Assembly: GCF_000524195.1 (NCBI RefSeq)
Contig: NW_020170409.1
Location: forward strand, 70,261-134,260
Reading direction: 5' to 3'
Source: Echinococcus granulosus
Taxonomy: Eukaryota; Platyhelminthes; Cestoda; Cyclophyllidea; Taeniidae
Length of the DNA: 64,000 nt
This document shows positions 1-8,822 of this stretch, piece by piece. A program made the position numbers and the translations under genes. How positions within the stretch are numbered: the stretch's first letter is position 1; each line of letters starts with the position of its first letter. A model generated the notes under the pieces. That model saw nothing but the letters and a program-made list of their open reading frames with translations. It searched no databases and was not told where the DNA came from.

Positions 1-978
1 TGGAAAAATCAAAGATGTAGAATGTGGATACGTGTGCGCGTGTTTGAAATACGCCTCTGTCCTTTTCACTATGAAATTGCATCCTCAATTTCCAATGAAA
101 CAGTAATGTGTAGGAAGCATGTAGTGAATATGCTGGGAGGAATAGCTGACTCATTTGATAGGACTAGTCATTGTTTTTTGCATTCTGAAGGAAATTAATT
201 ACTCAAATTTTCTGGTCCCTTCACTTTACCTCCCACCGCCTCTCCGCTTCCCAATAATCCCACTTTCATAGAAGCCGTCACTTTTTGCTATCCATCTGTT
301 TGCTAGGGAGTCATGGGCTTCGAAGACAGTCTACAACGCATGGGCCTGCCACTATTTCTTGAGTAAAAGTGGTCGGAAATGGAAAAGCAAGTGTGCACCT
401 TGTGACAATGAGTGACGAAGACGAAGTTGTTATCAACAAAACAGGTGCATGCCCTTTCGGATCTTGGAAAAACTGAAAGCACGCTTTTTCCACGACAGAA
501 AGGCCGACTAAGGAGAGCAATTTTCGAAAAGGTGACCTCGACATAAAACGGATGATAGCTTTTATTCTCCTTAATTTTGACCCTTAAAGAACGAATAAGT
601 GGTTGGAGTTGTTGCAAGTCCACAGCAGAAATTAAAAGGAGGTACATTCAGAGGCAAATTGAAGAGATTTTATAGGTTCCTGAGGGTAATTAAAACCTAA
701 AACAAGGTAGCATTTAAATCACAAACATATTCTGATTTAGTTCTGCCTTGCGATCAGATTATATGGTCAAGTTTGAAAGGAAAATTGATTGTGATTCTTT
801 TAAGGCCAAGACACTGTCAATAATAACACTCCCTGGGTTTGATTTGTGGGTAGGCAGAAGGGATTGCCTACAGCGTCTGTAGGTGTCTCAGGTTAAGACA
901 GGACCATGTGTTTCGAAGCATGCGTGGAGAATCAATGCTTTGACGCGGTCTCGTATAAGCTGAGGTGCGCGTGTGTGA
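1..978. other. Left-edge non-coding stretch
   Basis: I see no convincing gene here. Two overlapping minus-strand open frames near 303-647 show no recognisable domain and look like chance. A short open frame at 906-1106 on + overlaps the start of the next gene in another frame and is probably 5' leader sequence. Confidence 0.4.
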
Positions 979-1710
979 ATGGGTCCCATGAAAAACCACT
1001 TTTGGAAGGAAACAAAAGAGAACTTTCAGAGATTAGCACATCGGTTGGATCTCAGGAGGGTCTACTCATCGAAAAAGCACCCCACAAAGAAAGAATGTTT
1101 TGGTGATACGGCACTCAATGATGTCCCTTCCAGTTCGGAGGAGTCGAAGACTCTAGAACTGCAGAGCGCATCCCATGTCCTACGTGGCGTAGAACAGACT
1201 AATCTCTACGACCCAAGCCTCCACTTTGGGATCAAGAGGTACTCGAGTCCAATCGTCAGAGAATCAATTGATCAGTCTCTACCGGGGATAGAATATCAGA
1301 CATCGAATCAGGGAAGAATGGTAAATTACAATAGGCAAAACTACCACGCATTAAAACTTTTAGAGTGCTACGCTATCACCTTCGACGTGTACGGAGAGTC
1401 GCCGACAATTATAGCCAAACCGATGATTGAATGGGACAGAAGATTTGGCAGAGCAGCAAAAAATGTCTCATTTCTATATACACCCACTCAGAATCTTGTT
1501 GTCCTACTCGCGACAACATCAGTTCTTCAAATACCCCGCAAATCCACTGATGAAGCAAATGATCAGTCTCCAATCTCTGGTGCTACAGCAGAGAGAGAGC
1601 AACTATTACAAGGCGATCTGAGGCAAATTAGCTTTTATTCATCTAATTTGAGAACCAAACTGCCCATTGGTTGGGTCATGCTACCCATGCCAATTTACGA
1701 TGAATCATAG
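979..1710 (+). CDS. Uncharacterised 243-aa protein, first gene of a tandem orphan cluster
   Basis: I do not recognise the family. This is an intronless ATG-to-TAG frame of 243 codons with no signal peptide or membrane segment. The N-terminal half is polar and basic; the middle holds a more ordered, hydrophobic stretch (around residues 115-180, including SFLYTPTQNLVVLLAT). The last 16 residues contain G-W-V-M-L-P-M-P-I-Y (231-240), closely matching the C-terminal region of the 1847-aa gene downstream (GWCIMPLPVY). A mid-protein KPMIEWDRRFGR loosely resembles KTIWQRLFRR and KPTWKERLFSR in the next two genes. Two AATAAA signals follow within 140 nt of the stop, supporting an independent transcript. 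An earlier 5' exon cannot be excluded. The shared C-terminal motif argues against a chance ORF. Confidence 0.6.
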   Translation: MGPMKNHFWKETKENFQRLAHRLDLRRVYSSKKHPTKKECFGDTALNDVPSSSEESKTLELQSASHVLRGVEQTNLYDPSLHFGIKRYSSPIVRESIDQSLPGIEYQTSNQGRMVNYNRQNYHALKLLECYAITFDVYGESPTIIAKPMIEWDRRFGRAAKNVSFLYTPTQNLVVLLATTSVLQIPRKSTDEANDQSPISGATAEREQLLQGDLRQISFYSSNLRTKLPIGWVMLPMPIYDES

Positions 1711-1837
1711 GAGTACGTAAAATACCTTCCAGAAGAGCGTCAATGTGTGCAAATGGAATCGTGAGACTTTCTCAGTCTAGCTGCATGTTCATTTGCTTCT
1801 CTTTCGCCCATTATTTGATTACTTCGTTGTGTTGATT

Positions 1838-1851
1838 AATAAAGTAATAAA
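1838..1851 (+). terminator. Double poly(A) signal AATAAAGTAATAAA
   Basis: Two canonical AATAAA hexamers (1838-1843 and 1846-1851) lie about 130 nt after the stop of the 243-aa gene. This fits a short 3' UTR and separates that transcript from the gene starting at 2085. A further AATAAA is at 2017-2022. Confidence 0.55.
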
Positions 1852-2084
1852 CAAGACTATATTTTGCAAAGAACTGTCTTTTTCGCCCTCAGATCACGTG
1901 CGAGCGGGTGTTTTGAAAAAAGCGATACCCCACGCAGCAATCGTCACATGCTTCGTGTGATGTAGGAGGGTAAGCCAACTGGAAGCGCTAGCACCCTGTT
2001 TTCTCTTGGAAAAAATAATAAAGCACGTTTCTTATTAATTTACTTTTCCTTTTCCATACCTGCAATGAGTGTTGATTTTTCGTA

Positions 2085-5000
2085 ATGGAAGTGCAGAGTA
2101 AACAATGTGGAGGCATAAAGTCAAAAAAAGGTGCCATCAAGAGTAAACCTCCCCTTGTAAGGCCAAATAGGCAGTTGAAAAGGACAACCAGACCGTATTT
2201 ACCGTGTTACGGTGCACGAATTGGTACCTCCAAGTGGCGTGGGCTCGGAAGGCAGAACAATTTTGCAGTTTTGGATTCAAACGAGGGGTCTCACAAACTC
2301 AACACCACCATCTCTCCGTCACGGCTTATTTCAGCTCGAGTGTACCATCACATCAACAAACTAAACTATTCTACTCTTCCAGCAAGGATGACACTTTACA
2401 GGAGTATCGTAAATTCCGGGCGCTCCAACAATCCTCCTGTGAAACACCAACAACGTCCAACCAAAAAGCCAAAGACTATTAAACCTGAATTAAGAGACAA
2501 GTCGAAGTATAATCATGTTATTTCCACAACTGAATCCACCGCTCCAGACGACACCGATCAATACCTCGGAAAAGTGCCTTACAATCCCGAAGGCAGCAGG
2601 CTGTTTTTGTATGATTCAAATGGTACAAGTGATAGTTTTTGGGATAGCTCAATCATCGGTGTCGATGATGAAGTATCTGCATCAGTTTTCCTCCAATGTG
2701 TTGACAGTAATCCTCGAGACACGCTCCAACCGTATAGGAGAAAGATTTTTCCTTGTACAAAACCACGAAATCCACCACCTGCTGTAGGCGATGTTAAGAC
2801 TCAACAAACTGATGGGAAGGCTAGCATTCGACCAGACGTCAGCGTTGATACTGAGCTTCATGCACATGAAGATATGTGCCAGCACAAACAATGCGATCAA
2901 AACACAGGTAAAGAGGTGGATGTTACATTGAAGACCCTCTCAATGCTCGACGACACTGTCTTTCTGGATGACACACCAGGAAATGAATCCTCCATGACTA
3001 TCGATCTTCAAGCATTGAAGGAAGAAGTGGACAGAGCTAATGATCTTTCTACTGCAAGACTTGAGTTGTTGGAAAGACCAAGTCTCATTCCCTCTCAGCG
3101 GAAATTTTCCATGGAGCTTAAGTGTAATTCGCAGATTACTGAGACCATTGTTGAGAATAAAATTTCACACCGAACGTCGGAGTTTGTGGCACAGATGTCC
3201 GCTTCTCTATCATCCGCTCCAAGCTACCACCAAGGTATCATTCCTGAGGTTGGGCCTTTGGCCTTAAACATGTCCAATTCAGGTGTGGAAAGAAAGAACT
3301 CCCACAAGACTATCTGGCAACGCCTTTTTAGGCGAAGTTCTAAAAGTGCCTCCAAAGATTCTGAAGAGTTGAGCAAAATAAATTCAAAATCGAGAACTTT
3401 TGGAAGCACCAGTCCTTCTCTGGAGGTGACAACACAAAAGACGCTGAATACCTTCAAAAGTCATTCAAATAACACCAGGAATGCAAAGCAGGATGCTCGT
3501 TATAATCCACCCTCACCTTTTGAAGTAGCAAAAGCACAGAGATCCGGTTTAAAGGAGGAAATTGTGCCTATGGCGTCCAAGGGGAATCAAACTGATTTCA
3601 GAACTAAAAAACGAAAATTTTCAAAAGCGAATAGGATGCATGCTTCTTCTGAATCACCACACCTGGTTCAGTGGCAGTCTTTAAGCAAAGAAGGGTCTTT
3701 ATTTTCTGTTAATCCCAAAGAAGGCAACAGACAAAACTCCAAGGAATTAGCAACGATAAAATCCGGGAACTTGGAACAAAATACATCTAAAGTAATTTCT
3801 GTGGAGGTGAGCAATTCCTCAATCGCAAGTGCGGATAGCGATCTCGTCTGCTTTGTTCAGGTAGCAAAGACAATTTCCGTCGAAAATAGCCCACCAAAGT
3901 CGGCTAAAAAGGCGTACGAGGAGAAGGAAGCCTATAACACACAAAAAACGATCCTTCCAACTAGTTGTGTAAAAGAAGGAGAGGGAGTGAGGGAAGGTTG
4001 CACTAAACGGGCCGAATCTCGACGGACCAATTTGGAAATAAAAGCCCCATGTGTAAGCGCTATCTCACCTCCTACCAACTGCGTTGACACAACAGATGAA
4101 GACGATCCCTTTGCATCGGACCACTTCTCTAGCGTGTTTTCAGCCAAGGATAGTCTCGATTTGTGCACGTGGGTGGAGAAGCCAACGCATTTTAAGATCT
4201 CAGAGGATAAGACAATTTCAAGAAAGTCAGAACCTGTCACTGCGGCAGGAAGTATTGCTCCCTTCCCCTTGGAGGAGACAAGAATCCCTGAGAAGCTTCA
4301 TCCAAAAGACAGCCTTGACATGTATGTTCTTGGTGATGTAGATCCAGTCGAGAAGAAGCCCTTCAAGAATGAGGTCAAATTTTTGCTCAGGAGGAAGAAA
4401 ACTAAGTTAGTTCAAGAGAAGAAAGAAGTGCCAGCAATTGATTGTCCTCAATTGCTTCTTCAACCACAACAACAACAGCTACAGCAAAACATGGACTTTG
4501 CTAGTGCCATAGAAGAGTTGGCAGCTCAATTTCAGCAGTTAAAAAGGCAAAACTCGAGTGTTGTTGAGAGTAGGGCATTTTCGGGGGAAAATAAATGGGG
4601 TGAGGGAGAAGATGGTAATGGTACTGAATACGGCTTTTACAATGAGAATGAGGATTCAGTCTTTTTGGATCAAAATCGGCCTGCTTCTGAACCACCTCCA
4701 GAGATAGTTCCTAATTCGCACGGACAGGAGAGCGTGATAAATGAGGAACTGATGAGTTTTCCACAAGTAAGAGTTTTCATAACATCACCAGACAGCATTA
4801 CACACACTCCTGTTGAGGAATCTAGTCACAATTCCCCAACTATTGAGCAAACCTCTTCTCCTACTGATGCACCTCCCCAGTTAGTGATCATTTCACCATA
4901 TTCCACCGACGGTTCAAATCACCCCTCTGTTGTTGGACCTGTTCCGACATTCCCGATGAATGAGGCCAACCTAGGAGCCTTCTATTGTGTGCTACCAAAT

Positions 5001-7628
5001 CAATCGGACAAGCAAAATCAGGTGCCTAATTCCAGCCCCGATTTAGCATTTCATTCATTGCAATATGGTTCGGTAATGCATCCTGCCGGGGTTAGAATCC
5101 CGACATTCCCCATAGTTACTGAACCCCACTTACATTCCCTTGAAGTACCTCAGCAAGTTGTATTTTTAAATCCAATGGAGATGAGTCCAAGTTCTCCTGA
5201 TCCCAATATCAATGAACTCCCTTCCATACAAATGCAAGATCCGCCAACTAGTGATTTCATTAGTCCAGTAATACAGTTCGAGAGTCAAAACTTCAGACCT
5301 ATTCAAGATAGTAATTATGCAGCATCTGGAGAGGATTCCCTTGAATATATACTACCTGAGAATTGTAACAAATTCCAAGAAGTATTAGCAAACTCAGGAC
5401 AGAATTTATTGGAATGTATTCAATCCGAATTGATAACAAACAATCAGAAAAATACAGAGATCTCTAACAGAAGTTTGAAGTTTGGAGAGGTTGTGCCTTG
5501 TATATGCACCCTGAATCCCTCTTCCAACTTAATCTCACCGAATCCATCCGCTTTGATTATGGAACAAGGGTTAATCGGAGATAAGCAGGAGAAAATGTTT
5601 CGCAGTGAAAATACGATCTCAGGAGAAGCTGCTACACAAAGGAGCAACTTGGAGAAAACAAAGGCAACTCATCCTACTCTTACTCACTCCTATTCGTTAG
5701 AAAACAACAGGCATTCTGACGACCCAGAAATAAGGACGAAAGATCTTAAGCATAACATCTTGACTACCAACTTGAGTTATGGGCAAGCATTACCCCTATT
5801 TGCACTGAACACAACAATGTCAACAACAACTGCTTCAGCTGATTTACATTTCCCCCCAGACACTGCTTTTATAAGCGACAATCAGGTGAGGAAAGCTGGT
5901 GAATGCTCGAGACAGGCCTCATCGCCTTCAGAAAAAGGTTCGTGCACAGAGATTGAAGTAATCGGTATTGATGATGAGGCTAATACCAGTGAAGGGGAAC
6001 GCTGTAAGGTAGGTCAAAGTGCGGTGCTGATTGAAAAAATATCCGATTCTCTCGTGTCGTTTCTTGAGCTACATTCGACGACGAGACATTCTCTCTGCGA
6101 TACTAGCACAAAGAAGGAAATACCTGATCAGGAGGACTTTAACTTTGTGTCAAGCATGACCCAAAACATAAGATGCAACAGAAAAGCAGACTATGAAGTA
6201 TCAATTTCAGTCAGTGGAAACTCGCAAACAGATTTGAAAGTTCGTTTGGGATCGGTGACTTTGACTCAAGAAGGCCAATATGAAGACCGCTCGGTTGCGA
6301 CACCACCACAAAGGGAAAGCAGCAGATGTGGTAACACTGGAGAAGTGGAACAGCTTCGATCGGCAGAAGAGGACACTCTATGGGTCCCTTCAAGCAAAAG
6401 CATAATTGACAGTGAAGTTCAGAGCGAAACTCTAAAGATAAACGCCAGCACAATTAGTGGGGGCGATTTTGAAGAACCAGTGGTGAGTAGCAGTGGTCCA
6501 AAACTTTGTCAGGAGCAAAATAACCCACCGGACAAAAATTTGGATGGAAACGAATACAGTCCTGTATCAGAAACAGAGGTTTTAGAAATCCCACTCAACG
6601 TTGCCACCAATAGAAACAGTTGTTATTTTTTAAATCGGGATGGTCTGTCCCTGTCTACGGACTCAAAACAACGCGAAACAGGAGAGTACTCTGATGTTTC
6701 CGGGTTCCAAAACGTCATGGTGACCTCAAAGGTTTCACCAGCAGCCGCTCCATCGTCAACCTTTCAAGCACTTAATGTTGAGGTGAAAGCAAACCCCGCT
6801 TGGCTATGCCAGGGCATGTTTGTTCGAGCAGTGAAAACAAGGAATGAGGGTGGGTACATGGAGAAAAGATCGAGAACAGGTGAAAACGAAAGCATTTCAT
6901 CTGGCCCCTTCATTTTTCATGAAGAAATTAGGAACCAATCGATCCCTTCCATTAAGATCAATCACTCAGACGAAGTAGACTCCAGGAAAACCAAGGATGG
7001 CAGATTTATTTTAGACTGTAGCATGGATGTACTTCAACCGTCAAAAGTTAAACGGGAAGAAAGTGATGTTATTGATCACCTAGGTTTCATAAGTATTGAA
7101 GATCAAAACGGTCCGATTCAAGGACCCACCACTAGAACCCTGAGGCGGGATTCCAATTTCATACAGCGTGAAAGCAATATCCCTCTAAGAACTTATTTTA
7201 GAAGCACGTTACAGACGACACTCGATTGTAGTGGAAACGGAGCTCACACCATGAATAGTCAGGATCTTGCTGCTAAAATAGAAAACGTCGGAAGACAGAA
7301 TGACGTAAAATTAAATGAGCAGATCCAAGTCTTGGAAAATAACGGACCTGTTGAAGAAATACGCCCAAAACCACGTAAACTAGTTAATTTGCCTGCCTCC
7401 AGCACTCCTGATAGTAGTAGAAAACAAAAGCTCTCTCCAACTAGTGCACAGGAAATGCCAGCACTTATCTTCGTTCCTGGAACCCGACTGCCAACTGAAT
7501 TGATGAAACTGTACGACAGCAAGACTGATCATCCCAGTGGATGGTGTATCATGCCTCTTCCTGTCTATAGAACACAGCACGCACTCTACGCTGCTTATGC
7601 ACAAAACTTCTCTGGTTTCAAAGTTTGA
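2085..7628 (+). CDS. Uncharacterised giant (1847 aa) single-exon disordered protein
   Basis: I do not recognise the family. A continuous 5.5-kb ATG-to-TGA frame cannot be chance at this base composition. The protein is dominated by S, T, N, Q, E and P and is almost certainly mostly intrinsically disordered. The N-terminus (1-160) is basic. A basic patch KTIWQRLFRR lies near residue 407. A Q-rich run (about 790-803, QPQQQQLQQ) precedes a short helical stretch AIEELAAQFQQLKRQN. A KDSLD repeat occurs near 689 and 741, and a P-TFP motif occurs twice near 945-1005. The C-terminus holds G-W-C-I-M-P-L-P-V-Y (1819-1828), shared with the 243-aa gene upstream. No signal peptide or transmembrane helix is visible. 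AATAAA lies 25 nt after the stop. It could be a nuclear or scaffold protein, but no function can be assigned. Confidence 0.75.
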   Translation: MEVQSKQCGGIKSKKGAIKSKPPLVRPNRQLKRTTRPYLPCYGARIGTSKWRGLGRQNNFAVLDSNEGSHKLNTTISPSRLISARVYHHINKLNYSTLPARMTLYRSIVNSGRSNNPPVKHQQRPTKKPKTIKPELRDKSKYNHVISTTESTAPDDTDQYLGKVPYNPEGSRLFLYDSNGTSDSFWDSSIIGVDDEVSASVFLQCVDSNPRDTLQPYRRKIFPCTKPRNPPPAVGDVKTQQTDGKASIRPDVSVDTELHAHEDMCQHKQCDQNTGKEVDVTLKTLSMLDDTVFLDDTPGNESSMTIDLQALKEEVDRANDLSTARLELLERPSLIPSQRKFSMELKCNSQITETIVENKISHRTSEFVAQMSASLSSAPSYHQGIIPEVGPLALNMSNSGVERKNSHKTIWQRLFRRSSKSASKDSEELSKINSKSRTFGSTSPSLEVTTQKTLNTFKSHSNNTRNAKQDARYNPPSPFEVAKAQRSGLKEEIVPMASKGNQTDFRTKKRKFSKANRMHASSESPHLVQWQSLSKEGSLFSVNPKEGNRQNSKELATIKSGNLEQNTSKVISVEVSNSSIASADSDLVCFVQVAKTISVENSPPKSAKKAYEEKEAYNTQKTILPTSCVKEGEGVREGCTKRAESRRTNLEIKAPCVSAISPPTNCVDTTDEDDPFASDHFSSVFSAKDSLDLCTWVEKPTHFKISEDKTISRKSEPVTAAGSIAPFPLEETRIPEKLHPKDSLDMYVLGDVDPVEKKPFKNEVKFLLRRKKTKLVQEKKEVPAIDCPQLLLQPQQQQLQQNMDFASAIEELAAQFQQLKRQNSSVVESRAFSGENKWGEGEDGNGTEYGFYNENEDSVFLDQNRPASEPPPEIVPNSHGQESVINEELMSFPQVRVFITSPDSITHTPVEESSHNSPTIEQTSSPTDAPPQLVIISPYSTDGSNHPSVVGPVPTFPMNEANLGAFYCVLPNQSDKQNQVPNSSPDLAFHSLQYGSVMHPAGVRIPTFPIVTEPHLHSLEVPQQVVFLNPMEMSPSSPDPNINELPSIQMQDPPTSDFISPVIQFESQNFRPIQDSNYAASGEDSLEYILPENCNKFQEVLANSGQNLLECIQSELITNNQKNTEISNRSLKFGEVVPCICTLNPSSNLISPNPSALIMEQGLIGDKQEKMFRSENTISGEAATQRSNLEKTKATHPTLTHSYSLENNRHSDDPEIRTKDLKHNILTTNLSYGQALPLFALNTTMSTTTASADLHFPPDTAFISDNQVRKAGECSRQASSPSEKGSCTEIEVIGIDDEANTSEGERCKVGQSAVLIEKISDSLVSFLELHSTTRHSLCDTSTKKEIPDQEDFNFVSSMTQNIRCNRKADYEVSISVSGNSQTDLKVRLGSVTLTQEGQYEDRSVATPPQRESSRCGNTGEVEQLRSAEEDTLWVPSSKSIIDSEVQSETLKINASTISGGDFEEPVVSSSGPKLCQEQNNPPDKNLDGNEYSPVSETEVLEIPLNVATNRNSCYFLNRDGLSLSTDSKQRETGEYSDVSGFQNVMVTSKVSPAAAPSSTFQALNVEVKANPAWLCQGMFVRAVKTRNEGGYMEKRSRTGENESISSGPFIFHEEIRNQSIPSIKINHSDEVDSRKTKDGRFILDCSMDVLQPSKVKREESDVIDHLGFISIEDQNGPIQGPTTRTLRRDSNFIQRESNIPLRTYFRSTLQTTLDCSGNGAHTMNSQDLAAKIENVGRQNDVKLNEQIQVLENNGPVEEIRPKPRKLVNLPASSTPDSSRKQKLSPTSAQEMPALIFVPGTRLPTELMKLYDSKTDHPSGWCIMPLPVYRTQHALYAAYAQNFSGFKV

Positions 7629-7653
7629 TTTGTTTTATTTTTACTTTTTGACA

Positions 7654-7659
7654 ATAAAT
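7654..7659 (+). terminator. Poly(A) signal AATAAA
   Basis: A canonical hexamer 25 nt downstream of the TGA of the 1847-aa gene, consistent with a very short 3' UTR. Confidence 0.5.
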
Positions 7660-7973
7660 TACGGATATTACCATCATCAATCCCCATCACTTAGTTCATT
7701 CTTTTATGATAATCGGCTGATGTGAAGACTTAAAATCTATAAAAGAATTTAGTTAGGATAAATTCATTCTACATATGGGAAACGAGCCCCTTTCCCCTAA
7801 CTTCTTCCATAAGTCATTTTAGACCTTGGCACGATGCTGTTGCACAGCACGGGGACATAACACCTTGTCTTCCCTAATTTGTGGGTTCAAGGTCGTGCAG
7901 TGTTCAATAGTTTTAAACGTGAACACGCGCCAACACATTAACTGGGTGGGTGAGTCCATGTGAAGATTGTGAT

Positions 7974-8822
7974 ATGACAAGTAAATTGGCCACTGATTCG
8001 GACGCCCTTGGTGGAATGCCCCTAAAAGGCTCCGAACTACCGTCTGTATGTTTTATGGCAGAGGCGATTCGCATCACGGGTTCAAGTACAAATGCAGTTC
8101 ATCCAAGGACCACTACGCCTAATCGCTCCTGCATCTCCATGACCTCAAACAGGATCGCAGAGGAGGATTTGTTTAAAGAGGCGATTAGCTTAAGATACGG
8201 AAGGGATCAGCACAAGTCCGAACAGACAACGGATGCAAAGTGCGTCAGTGATATTCATCTGTTGTATTTAAAGCAACCAAATTCATTGTTGACCCAACCT
8301 ACGCAAGGGTCTTTTCGAATATCGAAAGTGGTTCAGAAGGACAATGGCAAATTATGCAAAAAAAGGACACTTTATCTCTGTAATCGAGCGCTTCAACGCC
8401 GTGTTGCCGATCACGATTCCTACCTGTACTGCTCCAAAGAGATGGATTTCTTCAATGAAGTAGGTCTTGTTACAGAAGTGGCAGATGAAACCATCTTAGC
8501 AAGTGAATTCCATCAAAACCTTTATCCACCCTCACTCTCTTTCATTCAGTCAATTGGCTTATCACCATTCTGCTCGTACCAAACCGAGGAGGAGGCATTT
8601 TCACAGAAGTATGGCCGCACTCTTGAGATAGATGCCCAACCGAGTTCCGTAAAGAAAAGCCTTGAGTCAAACCTTGCGATTGGTGACTGCGCCCTGACTT
8701 ATTTAAGCGTTACCCCAAGACATGACAGCACTGTAGGCAAACGTCTCTTCATTAAACCAACCTGGAAGGAGAGGCTTTTCTCGCGACTTTGTTATTTTAA
8801 GCCTAAATACACGAGTTTATAA
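7974..8822 (+). CDS. Uncharacterised about 282-aa protein, third gene of the tandem cluster
   Basis: I do not recognise the family. The frame is open from 7950, but the first ATG is at 7974, giving about 282 aa ending in TAA; the GTG at 7950 is unlikely as a eukaryotic start. No signal peptide or membrane segment is seen. Three short motifs occur in the same order as in the 1847-aa neighbour: RTLYLCNR (versus MTLYRSIV), DSYLYCSKEMDFF followed by V-x-DE (versus LFLYDSN...FW...VDDEV), and KPTWKERLFSR near the C-terminus (versus KTIWQRLFRR). This suggests a truncated and strongly diverged paralogue. It lacks the GW-x-MP-x-P-x-Y tail of the other two genes. No AATAAA is seen for several hundred bases downstream. 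Confidence 0.55.
   Translation: MTSKLATDSDALGGMPLKGSELPSVCFMAEAIRITGSSTNAVHPRTTTPNRSCISMTSNRIAEEDLFKEAISLRYGRDQHKSEQTTDAKCVSDIHLLYLKQPNSLLTQPTQGSFRISKVVQKDNGKLCKKRTLYLCNRALQRRVADHDSYLYCSKEMDFFNEVGLVTEVADETILASEFHQNLYPPSLSFIQSIGLSPFCSYQTEEEAFSQKYGRTLEIDAQPSSVKKSLESNLAIGDCALTYLSVTPRHDSTVGKRLFIKPTWKERLFSRLCYFKPKYTSL

Noticed and set aside
7950..7973. GTG start for the third orphan gene
   Set aside because: Non-ATG initiation is unlikely here; ATG at 7974 lies in frame eight codons downstream.
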